A stretch of 64,000 bases of DNA from positions 248,001 through 312,000 of the forward strand of contig NZ_FOJI01000002.1 of the NCBI RefSeq assembly GCF_900111235.1, written 5' to 3'. This DNA comes from [Clostridium] fimetarium. GTDB taxonomy: Bacteria; Bacillota; Clostridia; Lachnospirales; Lachnospiraceae. The notes beneath the pieces are model-generated. The model did no database searches and had not been told where the DNA came from. It saw nothing but the letters and a program-made list of their open reading frames with translations. The position numbers and the translations under genes are program-made. The number at the start of each line of letters is the position of its first letter. The stretch's first letter is position 1. Shown piece after piece: positions 1 through 9,800 of this stretch.

Positions 1-1362
1 GAGCAATTAAAAATAAAGTATGCAAATCTTCCAGAAGGGGCCGTTGATAAGATGCTAGAAAATCCTAATCTGTATGGTAGCTTTTTTGTGCCTAAGTCAG
101 CAAGATGGAATGATTATAAGAACTTAAACTTGAATATTGGACCAATATTGGATAAAGCATTCAAGGCAATCGAAGATGAACCTAAGAATTACGAATTAAT
201 TGGAGTTCTTACAACTACTAATTATAATGACAAAGATAAGGTACCTGATGAAAAGCTAGTTCAGCTTATGCAAATATTTGATGGCATGAATATGAGTAGT
301 GAAGGATTAGAGAGTCTTGATGTATTAGGGGATGCGTATATGTATCTGATTAAGATGTTTCAGGATGATAGTGGTAAAAAGGGTGGAGAATTCTTCACAC
401 CAAATCAAGTAAAGACATTGATTGTTAAATTATTAAAACCACAAGAAGGAGAAACTATTTATGATCCAACTTGTGGTAGTGGTGGCTTTTTAATTGAAAC
501 TATTAATTATTTGAAAGAAAATAATTGTAATCATAAGAATGTACAGCTATATGGCCAGGAAAATAATATTTCAACTTGGGCAATGGCTAAATTAAACATA
601 TTAATGCATGGCGTTACTGGAGCAACTATATACAAAGGTGATACTATTCGTAATCCTCAAAATGTTGATGGGGCTATATTAAAGACTTTTGATAAGGTGA
701 TGGCAAATCCTCCATTTTCATTGAAAGAGTGGGGAATAGAAGTCGCAGAGAATAATACTTACAATAGATTCAATTATGGTGTTCCACCGAAATCCTATGG
801 TGATTTAGCATTTGTTGAGCATATGTTAGCTAGTTTGAATGATAAAGGAATTATGGCATCTGTAGTTCCTCATGGTGTTTTGTTCAGAGGAGGCACTGAA
901 GGAAAGATTCGTGAAGGAATGTTAAAGGATGATTTGTTTGAAGCTGTAATAGGATTACCTCAGAACTTGTTCTATGGTACGGGAATACCAGCTGCAATTA
1001 TTGTGCTCAATCACCTTAAAACGGATGAACATAAGGGGAAAGTATTATTTATTGATGCCTCCAATGGGTTTGAAAAGAATGGAAATAAGAATGAGCTGAA
1101 AGACCGGAATGTAGATGATATTATCGTTGCATATGAAGCTTATATTGATCAAGAAAAGTATGCATCATTAGTGAAATTAGAAGAAATAAAGGATAATGAC
1201 TATAACTTGAATATTAGCCGTTATGTGGATACAAGTGAGGAAGAAAAAGAGATTGATATCAATGCGGTGATTGCCAGGATTTCTGCTAGGAAGATAGAAA
1301 TTAAAGTGAAAGAAAATGAGTTAAATGGCTACCTTAGAGAACTCGGATTTGAGAGCTTATAG
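1..1362 (+). CDS. hsdM: Type I restriction-modification DNA methyltransferase subunit HsdM (5' end outside window)
   Basis: The reading frame is open from base 1 (it reads EQLKIKYANLPEG before the first internal Met at 52), so the true start lies upstream. This is the adenine-N6 methyltransferase subunit of a type I restriction-modification complex. The SAM-binding motif DPTCGSGGFL is encoded near base 466 and the catalytic NPPF motif near base 706, the order expected for gamma-class N6-adenine methylases. The C-terminal part carries a typical HsdM tail with helices. It is followed directly by hsdS, whose likely start falls 10 bases after the hsdM stop, so the two are translationally coupled. 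Only the extreme N-terminal region is missing. Identification is very secure from the motifs and neighbours. Confidence 0.96.
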   Translation, partial: EQLKIKYANLPEGAVDKMLENPNLYGSFFVPKSARWNDYKNLNLNIGPILDKAFKAIEDEPKNYELIGVLTTTNYNDKDKVPDEKLVQLMQIFDGMNMSSEGLESLDVLGDAYMYLIKMFQDDSGKKGGEFFTPNQVKTLIVKLLKPQEGETIYDPTCGSGGFLIETINYLKENNCNHKNVQLYGQENNISTWAMAKLNILMHGVTGATIYKGDTIRNPQNVDGAILKTFDKVMANPPFSLKEWGIEVAENNTYNRFNYGVPPKSYGDLAFVEHMLASLNDKGIMASVVPHGVLFRGGTEGKIREGMLKDDLFEAVIGLPQNLFYGTGIPAAIIVLNHLKTDEHKGKVLFIDASNGFEKNGNKNELKDRNVDDIIVAYEAYIDQEKYASLVKLEEIKDNDYNLNISRYVDTSEEEKEIDINAVIARISARKIEIKVKENELNGYLRELGFESL

Positions 1363-1372
1363 AGGGATGAGA

Positions 1373-2563
1373 ATGATGACAACTAAAAGAAATGAAGGCT
1401 ATAAAGAAACAAAGTTAGGGTGGATTCCTGTGAGTTGGAATATATGTAATATTGACGAGGTTGCAAAAAGATTTACAGGGCATACACCAGATAAAAAAAA
1501 TATAAACTATTGGAATGGAACTATACCCTGGATTTCGTTAAAAGACTTATCAAAACTGGATAAAGGATTTATTTTTGAGACAACAGATTATACATCAGCT
1601 GAAGGTATAAAAAATTCATCAGCAGTTTTATTACCTAGTGGCACGGTTATTATTTCTAGAGACGCAACTGTAGGGAAAATTGGAATTATGGCAACGGAAA
1701 TGGCAACAAGTCAGCACTTTGTAAATTATGTATGTGGGGAACAGTTAAATAATGTTTTCCTTTATTATTATTTAATGAATTGTAAAAAAGTTTTTCAAAA
1801 TATTGCTATTGGGAGTACAATTAAAACGATTGGCATGAAGTTTTTTGTAAAAATGCAGTTGATATTACCAGATATTAAAGAACAAAAAAAAATAGCATTA
1901 ATACTTTTAAATATTGATAAACTCCTAGATGATAATGGGTATAAATTAAAAGAACTTAATCAACTAAAGAAGGCTTTAGCACAGAAACTGTTGACGGAAG
2001 GGATAGGGCATACGAAGTTCAAGGATAGTGAGGTTGGTAGAATTGCTTTAGAATGGAACGTAATTAAGTTAAAAGAAATTGCACAGATTTGTTATGGGAA
2101 GAATCAGAAAGATGTTATTGATAATCAAGGAATATATGATATTTTGGGTACTGGTGGAATAATGGGAAGGGCGAATAAATTCTTGTGGGATAAACCATCA
2201 GTATTGATAGGACGAAAAGGAACAATTGATAAGCCAATGTATATTGAAAGACCTTTTTGGACAGTTGATACGCTGTTCTATACAAAAGTTAATGAAAAAT
2301 ATTTAGCAAAATGGCTCTACTATTATTTGGATAATTTAAACTTAGGTAAGTATAATGAAGCCACTGGAGTTCCAAGTTTAAGTACGTCAAATCTAAATGC
2401 TATCGATGTCGCAGTACCGTCCCTGAATGAACAAAAAAAGATTTCTGATATTTTAAGTGGTATAGATAATTGTATTTTTCAATATCAATCTCAAAAATCT
2501 GATTATACTCAGCTAAAGGAAGGTTTGATGCAGCAATTACTAACTGGGAAAATTCGTGTTTAG
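1373..2563 (+). CDS. hsdS: Type I restriction-modification specificity subunit HsdS
   Basis: This subunit recognises the DNA target for both methylation and restriction. The protein has two target-recognition domains, each opening with the usual short motif (LGWIPVSW near the N terminus and VGRIALEW near the middle). Each is followed by a conserved helical spacer with the NEQKKI / KEQKKI pattern, and the protein ends in the characteristic LLTGKIRV tail. I place the start at ATG 1373 because AGAGGG at 1361-1366 gives good ribosome-site spacing; the open frame extends back to 1325 inside hsdM. HsdS genes are often exchanged by recombination between half-subunits, and the two domains here are unlike each other. 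The hsdR partner is 4.3 kb downstream rather than adjacent. Confidence 0.95.
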   Translation: MMTTKRNEGYKETKLGWIPVSWNICNIDEVAKRFTGHTPDKKNINYWNGTIPWISLKDLSKLDKGFIFETTDYTSAEGIKNSSAVLLPSGTVIISRDATVGKIGIMATEMATSQHFVNYVCGEQLNNVFLYYYLMNCKKVFQNIAIGSTIKTIGMKFFVKMQLILPDIKEQKKIALILLNIDKLLDDNGYKLKELNQLKKALAQKLLTEGIGHTKFKDSEVGRIALEWNVIKLKEIAQICYGKNQKDVIDNQGIYDILGTGGIMGRANKFLWDKPSVLIGRKGTIDKPMYIERPFWTVDTLFYTKVNEKYLAKWLYYYLDNLNLGKYNEATGVPSLSTSNLNAIDVAVPSLNEQKKISDILSGIDNCIFQYQSQKSDYTQLKEGLMQQLLTGKIRV

Positions 2564-2918
2564 ATATAGAGACTTGAAATTATCAGAAAAGAAACATGAA
2601 TTTGTAGTTTGTATTAGTTTGTAATTGTTTGCAAGTGTGATGTGATAAATAGATTTATATTATGTAGGAAAATAAACCACAGATTATAGCAATGAAGTAT
2701 AGTAGAGTAATGTTTTAGATTATTGATAGCTATTTTGGTGGCCCTTGCAAAAACTGAAGTCTTCAAAATAATTAAATACAACTTCATGATTGAGAAATAC
2801 ATAGATGAGCTATTGGTCATAAAAAATTGAGTAAAAGTGTATATCATATATTTACTTTATCATACAATAGAACAATGTATTCTTATAAAATCCCGACAAA
2901 CAGAAGAAGGAGAGTGAT
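2564..2918. other. Intergenic stretch after hsdS, no gene seen
   Basis: This AT-rich region of 355 bases separates hsdS from the first gene of the insert. A minus-strand open frame (2614-2847) has no ribosome site and a composition like noncoding DNA, so I do not call it. A plausible promoter -10 (TATAAA near 2885) and a strong AGAAGGAGAG ribosome site precede the next gene. I see no tRNA, terminator with a T-run, or repeat. Confidence 0.5.
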
Positions 2919-4271
2919 ATGAGTAAATTAATAGATTATTTGGATAGTATAAACTTATTGTCACAAAAAACATTATTTGATTTTTTATATAGAAACAATA
3001 TAAAAACAATAGATAGTTTAGTTCTTTATATGAGAGAATTAATTGATGAAGATTATATAGTAAGCGAATACAATCCTTTTATATTTGTACCTAATAGTGA
3101 TATATCAGGTACCGGTGGATGCGATGAAATATCATGTAAAATAGCTAGAGCGGAAAAGTTTGCTGTCTTTTCAGCATTATATGCAGATAAAGTATATATT
3201 CAATTAGCATTTATTACATCAGAACATTATGAACTGATTGATATGGATGAAGTTGAAATTGATGAATTAATGAATGAAAATTACAAAACGGAAGTATTAA
3301 AAGAGATATCTTTAATATTAGTATATGCAGAACTAATTAAAAATAATATTGTATTTATTACCCCTAGTCATGAAATGATGTGCCCAGCTTGCTTTCAAAA
3401 TCAAGTTTTTGGGAATGATATAATTAAAATGGAAAAAATAAAAAAAGAGTATATTTCAAAAGCAAAAGTTATTTTGCAAAATTATGACAGTAACGAAAAA
3501 ACAGCTGAAATATGTATCAGCAATATTCATGAATTTTTTCCAGACCATGAAATGTTTTGGACAATAACTGATGAAAAAGTATTAGATCTATTAAAAAATG
3601 AAAAAATAGGAAAAAAAATCAGAAACAATGAATATTCTAATTCGTTTATTAGCGGATTCATCGAAGACGAGATATTATCAGCTATGTATACTACAAAATA
3701 TTGTAATGAACAAAATGCAAAACTGATTACTAATAAAATGTCGGATGCTATGTTTTTAGGATCAAATAAAGACAGTAAAAAAATTAGTGAAATAAAAGAC
3801 TATACAAATTGTTTACCTGAATACGATTTATTAATTACTCAAAATCTTAAATTGAAAAATGTAATTAAACTCCGTCAAGAGGAATCGGAAGCATTTAACA
3901 AATATCGTATAGCTCTAAATAAAGCTGTTATTGAGCAAAATAAAACAAATAAAGTTACTGATTGGTACAAAATATATGATGATATAATATATCCAGAATT
4001 AAATAATCTTGATTTGAGAATGAAGCAGATTAGGAATGGTAGAATGAGCCGTTTATTCGGGACAATGACTGTAATTGGAACAGCTTTAGTAGCCAGTAAG
4101 TTTGGGGATATAATAAAACCAGATCTTTTTTCAAATATACAAGCTTTTGAAACAGCGGTAGGTGCAGCAGGTATAAACTTTATTCTTGACAAGACAAGTA
4201 CAAAGAAAGCAGATTTACAAAATAATGACTATTTCTTTTTATGGAAACTAAAAAAAACAGTTAAAAAATGA
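2919..4271 (+). CDS. Uncharacterised 450-residue protein in the hsdS-hsdR insert
   Basis: I do not recognise a family. The start ATG 2919 follows AAGGAGAG at good spacing, so it is a real gene. The protein is acidic and mostly helical in its central part. It has a Cys-x2-Cys pair (MMCPACFQ, near residue 156) and a second Cys-rich patch earlier (GGCDEISC). The C-terminal quarter has a hydrophobic stretch (around residues 372-400, TVIGTALVASKF then FETAVGAAGINFIL) that could be a membrane hairpin, and ends in the aromatic motif YFFLWKLK. It sits first in a group of defence-type genes lodged between hsdS and hsdR, which suggests an antiphage or abortive-infection role by association only. Codon use is strongly AT-biased like its neighbours. 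Confidence 0.7.
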   Translation: MSKLIDYLDSINLLSQKTLFDFLYRNNIKTIDSLVLYMRELIDEDYIVSEYNPFIFVPNSDISGTGGCDEISCKIARAEKFAVFSALYADKVYIQLAFITSEHYELIDMDEVEIDELMNENYKTEVLKEISLILVYAELIKNNIVFITPSHEMMCPACFQNQVFGNDIIKMEKIKKEYISKAKVILQNYDSNEKTAEICISNIHEFFPDHEMFWTITDEKVLDLLKNEKIGKKIRNNEYSNSFISGFIEDEILSAMYTTKYCNEQNAKLITNKMSDAMFLGSNKDSKKISEIKDYTNCLPEYDLLITQNLKLKNVIKLRQEESEAFNKYRIALNKAVIEQNKTNKVTDWYKIYDDIIYPELNNLDLRMKQIRNGRMSRLFGTMTVIGTALVASKFGDIIKPDLFSNIQAFETAVGAAGINFILDKTSTKKADLQNNDYFFLWKLKKTVKK

Positions 4272-4527
4272 CTTTGCTTCTATATCAAATATGGAATATA
4301 CAAATTGTATATGTTAAGCATTTAAATAACAAACGACTTAACAGAACTATTTATATTATCATACGTCAAGGAATGCACTGGTTTCCCAATAGATTTAATA
4401 GTATCAAAAGATATTATGGTTTTCTGAGTGTGAATAGTTCTTAGAAATACAGCCGTTGCAAGTCAAAAAAAGATTTGATATATTGCTGGAACTTGATATT
4501 AAATATTCATTATTTTAGGAGGTAAAT

Positions 4528-5130
4528 ATGAATAAACTTGTTTTTATAAGCCATAACCATTTTAACAAAGAGATTGCGAGAGAGATCGGCCTGCTTTTTG
4601 CTGCGCAGAATATAAATGTTTGGTTTGATGAGTGGAATATAGCTCCGGGTGAATCCATACCATCCAAAGTCAATAATGGTCTAGAAATATGCACTCATTT
4701 TTTGTTGCTGTGGTCAGAAAAAGCATCAAAAGCACCGTGGGTTAAAGCTGAAACGAATGCAATTATAGGAAGAATGTTATCGACAGACGGTGTAAAATTC
4801 ATTCCTGTCATGCTTGATAGTACACCTTTACCCACAATTATCTCATCATATAAGTACATAAAATATGGTTCCGGTACAGAAAAAGACAAAAGTAAAATAG
4901 TACAGTCAGTAACCGGCAAGGAACCTACAATGAATTTTAGTAGAGCTATTGTTAAGAAATATAATGAAGTTGTGTTTGATGCTGGAAATGACGATGCTTT
5001 CAATATTAAAGTATGTCCACAGTGTGGGGAAGATACTGTGAAGCAACAGCGTTTTACTGACTATGAACATGATGAGAATTATTATAGTATTTCATGCAAA
5101 AGTTGTGGATGGAGTGAATGGACACAATAA
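4528..5130 (+). CDS. TIR-domain protein with C-terminal zinc ribbon
   Basis: The first ~120 residues form a bacterial TIR domain: the opening strand and loop FISHNHFNKEIA, then WFDEWNIAPGESI, where the glutamate after the tryptophan is in the usual place of the catalytic NADase glutamate, then a PVMLDSTPLP strand. Residues ~163-197 form a zinc ribbon with two Cys-x2-Cys pairs (CPQC and CKSC). Bacterial TIR domains typically cleave NAD+ or make cyclic-ADP-ribose-type signals in antiphage systems. The zinc ribbon may bind nucleic acid or a partner; that is inference. Start ATG 4528 is set by AGGAGG at 4518. It lies within the hsdS-hsdR insert, with no obvious Thoeris-type partner (no SIR2, no macro domain) beside it. 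Confidence 0.85.
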   Translation: MNKLVFISHNHFNKEIAREIGLLFAAQNINVWFDEWNIAPGESIPSKVNNGLEICTHFLLLWSEKASKAPWVKAETNAIIGRMLSTDGVKFIPVMLDSTPLPTIISSYKYIKYGSGTEKDKSKIVQSVTGKEPTMNFSRAIVKKYNEVVFDAGNDDAFNIKVCPQCGEDTVKQQRFTDYEHDENYYSISCKSCGWSEWTQ

Positions 5131-5559
5131 TTATTTAGAGAGTTATGTGTTTGGAACCGCTATTTCCTGGTTGTTAGCAATAATGAGAAGGCCTATTTGT
5201 TAATAAATGATAAATAGAGGATAATCAAAATATCAGTTAATAAAAAAGTCGTAAAGGAAGTGCCGAAAGATATTCCAGCCCAGTGTTCTTACTGTAGCTT
5301 AATTGTAATGATATAGAACAAGTACTATTCGCCCAAGGAGCATGATTTGTCTGATTGAATACTTTTAATTCCTTTTGTCGCATTAATAATTCAATTGTAT
5401 ATACGACTATAAATCAAAAGTGAAGCTTGAATATAATATGGAAGTTTTTAGGTTTAAAAAATTAATGTGAAAAGTTATAGAAGCGTCCTACTTATATTTA
5501 TAATAAATATTTTTTAATTGTGACAACTAGTGACTTAATTGTGAAAAGGAGAATTATAT
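5131..5559. other. Intergenic stretch with a possible decayed coding fragment
   Basis: This stretch of 429 bases separates the TIR gene and the HEPN-like gene. One plus-strand frame at about 5224-5316 reads as protein-like (KKVVKEVPKDIPAQCSYCS, with a Cys-x2-Cys) but has no start codon or ribosome site and stops after 30 codons, so it may be the relic of a zinc-binding gene. A promoter-like AT-rich tract precedes the next gene, whose ribosome site is AAAGGAG at about 5546. Nothing else is recognisable. Confidence 0.35.
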
Positions 5560-6162
5560 ATGCCAAAAAAATTACGTAATGAGCCAATCTATCTTGCTTC
5601 TGAAATATTAGGCTTTCGTGATGCTAATTATAATCCAGTAATAACGGATGAACGAACTGGAAAAAGATTAGACCCGAATGATATAGATGACAAAATATTT
5701 ATCTATAAGCGTCAGGTTGACGAGTGGTTCCTAAGTCGTGCAGTTAGCTTGTGTAGCGAGAAGAATAACAGCTTTGTTGTTGTTATGATAGCAACATCGT
5801 ACATAGAAGGTGTTGAACAATATCGGCATGGAGGATTAAGCAATAGGAAGAGTAAAGAATACTTTTTAGAAGGCATGAGGAGAATATTCAGAGTTCAAAA
5901 TGTTACAGATGACCAACTTAGTGTGTTATACAAGCAATTAAGATGTGGACTGTTTCACAATGGAATGAGTGGAGATGCAGTCGTTTTGAGTCACAGGTTT
6001 AAAATTAATATTGAGTTTTCAAATCGTGGAACTATAGATATTAATCCCCAATTGTTTTTGTCTGATATTATTCAAGATTTTGAACAGTACATAAATGATC
6101 TTACCAATCTAGAAAATACAATAATGCGTAATAACTTTGATTGTATGTTTAGTGTATTGTAA
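5560..6162 (+). CDS. HEPN-like protein (R-x4-H motif) in the hsdS-hsdR insert
   Basis: This is a 200-residue helical protein. The segment RCGLFHNG (around residue 128) matches the R-x4-H signature that HEPN-fold ribonucleases carry, on a helix following a long helical region. The N-terminal MPKKLRNEPIYLASEI is an extended lead. HEPN proteins commonly act as RNases or as partners of nucleotidyltransferases in toxin-antitoxin and abortive infection systems. No nucleotidyltransferase is next to it, so it may instead be a structural HEPN with a specificity role. The start ATG follows AAAGGAG at 5546. The family assignment rests on the motif and helical pattern only. Confidence 0.65.
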   Translation: MPKKLRNEPIYLASEILGFRDANYNPVITDERTGKRLDPNDIDDKIFIYKRQVDEWFLSRAVSLCSEKNNSFVVVMIATSYIEGVEQYRHGGLSNRKSKEYFLEGMRRIFRVQNVTDDQLSVLYKQLRCGLFHNGMSGDAVVLSHRFKINIEFSNRGTIDINPQLFLSDIIQDFEQYINDLTNLENTIMRNNFDCMFSVL

Positions 6163-6301
6163 GAGATAAGCATTTTGGTGCATATCTGGAAAAATTAGAG
6201 TAATATGATTAGAAAGCAGTTTAGTATAATATTTTAAAGCCGATATATATTTGCAGTGAAATAGTTATTCATAATAATAGTGATTTTAGGGGGATGAAAG
6301 T

Positions 6302-6748
6302 ATGAGACTAATTTGTAAGGAATTATCTGTAGTTATTGGAGTGTTAGGGGTGATAGGTAGTTTTATATGTGCATCAATATTGGGGAAAAGTACAAGCGTT
6401 AGCTCAAGTTTAAGTAGCTATTCATCAAAATCTGTTGAAGTGACAAGAAATTGGGGCATGACAATAGGAATATTTTTAGCCCAGATGATTGGTGTAATTG
6501 TTGTGTGTGTTATTTTATATAGTATTGGTGAAATACTTGAAAATATTGAGATGTTAAACGGGAGATTATATGGAATTGAATCAGCACACAAAAAAGATGA
6601 TAAGCCAAAAAACTCAGATAAAAAAGAAAGCATATTTACGTCAGAAATTTCAAAGTCAGTGCCAACTGGAAGTTGGAAATGTTCTGATTGTGGAACTGTT
6701 AATGCGAATTATTGTGGAACTTGTTCATGTGGAAAAGGAAAATTATAA
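6302..6748 (+). CDS. Small membrane protein with C-terminal zinc ribbon
   Basis: The 148-residue product has two hydrophobic helices (about residues 8-28 and 50-75) separated by a Ser-rich loop. A charged linker follows, then a C-terminal Cys cluster (WKCSDCGTVN, YCGTCSCGK) that resembles a small treble-clef/RanBP-type zinc finger. The start ATG 6302 has AGGGGGATGAAAGT upstream. A two-TM protein with a cytosolic zinc finger could anchor a complex at the membrane; that is inference from topology. It is the last gene of the insert before hsdR. Confidence 0.6.
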   Translation: MRLICKELSVVIGVLGVIGSFICASILGKSTSVSSSLSSYSSKSVEVTRNWGMTIGIFLAQMIGVIVVCVILYSIGEILENIEMLNGRLYGIESAHKKDDKPKNSDKKESIFTSEISKSVPTGSWKCSDCGTVNANYCGTCSCGKGKL

Positions 6749-6843
6749 TATATATTAAGTTAATTTAGTATCTTTTTGGATATGTTTTTGATAAGTATTT
6801 TCAAATTACAAACACATCAAATAAAGAGGGGAGGGAACAAACA

Positions 6844-9800
6844 ATGTCAAGCAAATATTCACTAGGTAATGAGGAAACACTAGTAGAAATACCTGCAACA
6901 GAATATTTAGTTAATCATCTAGGTTATGACTACATACATGGGGGGGAACTCACACCAGAAGCAGGGGAACGTGAATCATTAAAAGATGTGCTATTGAGCA
7001 AGCGATTGACTAAATATCTTAAGCTATTCAATCCAGAATTAAATGATACAAGCATTTATGCTGCAATTAAAAAGATTTCAGATGTATCAGGAGATTCATT
7101 GCTTTCTAAAAATGAAACAGTACATGAAATAATTGTCAATCAGGCAGCAGCTGTGTCACAAGAAGGTAAGAGCTTAACAGTAAAATACATAGATTATGAA
7201 CATATCGAATATAATGAATTCCTGGTTGTGCGTCAGTTGGAAGTTAGGGGAAATCAAAAGACGTGTTTTCCAGATATGATTATTTATGTGAATGGAATTC
7301 CTATTGTTGTTCTTGAATGCAAGTCACCATTTAAAGAGACTAGTAGTGATATCAGAGTTGGAAAGAAAGATGCTTTTGATCAACTGCAAAGATATATGGA
7401 TATTCGTGATGAGCTTATTGAAGAAGGTATTCCAAGATTATTTTATACCAATTTCTTTATGGGTATATTGAATAAATATCAAGCATATGCAGGAACAATT
7501 TCTTCAAAATATGAGCATTTTCTTGAGTGGAAAGACCCATATCCAATGAATAAGAAGGATATGGATGATATTGCAAACAATCGACAGAATATGCTCTTAC
7601 AGGGAATGTTTGCGAAAGAAAACTTATTTAAAATCATGCAGAATTTCATATTGTTTGAAATTGATGGCGCAATTAAAGTGAAAAAACTTTGCAGATATCA
7701 GCAGTTTAGAGCGGTTAATAAAGTAATGGATAGATTGCTAAATGGGAAGACACCACTTGAAAAGGGTGGCGTTATTTGGCATACCCAAGGCTCCGGTAAA
7801 AGTTTAACAATGGCGATGTTATCAAAGATGATTCGTAGAGCAAAAGGCTTAGATGACAACATGATTGTTGTAGTTACAGATAGAATTGATCTTGATAAGC
7901 AGATATACAAAACATTTACAGGCTGTTTTCCATCTGGATATTCAGAAGCGAGATCTAACCTAGATAAAATACTGACAAGGGCAGAGAAAATTGATGAATT
8001 AAAAACATTATTATCAAGTGGACAACCTAAAATAATAATGACTACAATATATAAGTTTCAAACTGGAGAAGATGAGCAGGAAGTCTTTGAGGATGAGGAC
8101 GAATTAGATATTAAAGAGCAGTTCCATTATGATAAAGAAATTGAAGTGCTCAATAATTCTAATAAGATTATTGTAATGACAGATGAGGCTCATAGAAGCC
8201 AGTATAGTAATATTGCTGCAAATATGCGTCATGCACTTCCTAATGCAACCTTTATTGGCTTCACAGGTACTCCAATTGAAAAAAGAGATATTAATACCTA
8301 TCGTACTTTTGGTGGCAAGATTGACCAATATACGTTAAAAGAATCCGTCGCAGATGAGGCAACAGTTGCGATTGTGTATGAAGGAAGGCGTCAAAACCTT
8401 CATGTTTTGAGTGATGAATTAGAAGAAGACTTTAATGAGACATTTGCTGACAAATCAAAAGAGGAAATGGAAGCAATCAAGAAAAAGTATGCAACAAGAC
8501 AAGCAATAGCTGAGGCTGCTGATCGTATTGATGCGATTGCAGTGGACCTATTAGAACATTATAGAGATAATATTTTCATCAATGGATTTAAGGCACAAAT
8601 AGTATGTGTTAGCAGGATAGCATGCGTCAAATATTATAATGCACTAAAGAGACATATGAAAGAAATTATGGGAGAAGAGCTTGAGGTGGCAGTTATTTTC
8701 TCTGGTGGAAATAATGACATCCCAATACTGAAAGTACATCATAAGACAAAACAGGAACAAGATGCAATTATCAGTAGATATAAGAGTCCAATCGAAAAGG
8801 ATAAATTATGCTTCATTATCGTAAAGGATATGTTACTTACAGGATTTGATGCACCAATTGAGCAGGTAATGTATTTAGACCGTTCTTTAAAAGAACATAA
8901 TCTGTTACAGGCGATTGCTAGGGTAAATAGAACATATGTAAAAGAAACGAAAGAACGAGATGATTTAGGTAATCCATTGATACAAAAGAAATCTTATGGA
9001 TTTATTGTTGATTATTATGGTATAACCAATCATTTGACAGAAGCGTTAAAAGTATTTGATGAAAATGATATAGATATAGATGATCAGATGAAATCCATTA
9101 AAAAAATGTATGAGCAGCTACAGAACTATAAGAGAAGTGCACTCAGCATTTTTGCTGGTGTAGACCAGAATAACTTAGATGAGTTAATGAATATATTGGA
9201 GCCAGAAAATAAAAGAGCTGAGTTTGAAGTCGCTTTTAAGAGATATGCAATAGTTGTTGATGCGTTAATGCCTAATTATGTAGATAAGGATGATATAGAC
9301 GTATTGAAATGGCTCGCATATATCAGGGCAGCTGCAAAAGCAAGGTTTGAGCCAACACAGACACTCGATATTGCTGATTGCGGCGGAAAAGTAAGAGCAC
9401 TGATATCAGAACATTTAAAAGCAAAAGGCGTTTATGGATGGATACATCCCGTTACTTTATTTGAAAATGATTTTGATTCAAAGATGGCAAGTCTAGGTGG
9501 AGCAAAAGCACAGGCCTCAGCAATGGAGCACATTATCATAAGGACTATTTCTGTAAAGATGGGAACCAATCCTGTCCGTTATCAGTCATTATTAGAAAAG
9601 CTACAGTCTATTATAGATGAAACAGTAAATAATTGGGAAGACAGAAAGACACTGTTAGAAGAATTCATCAAACGTGAGCTAGATGAAGGTAAAGATGATG
9701 ACGTTGAGAAATACGGACTAAAAGATACAAATGAATTAGCCGTATTTGATGCAATCAAGAATTTCTATGAGGAAGGTAGTGAAGACCTTCTTTTGATGGA

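Noticed and set aside
2614-2847. Minus-strand open frame of 77 codons after hsdS
   Set aside because: No ribosome site, leucine/phenylalanine/threonine-rich random composition of AT-rich noncoding DNA.
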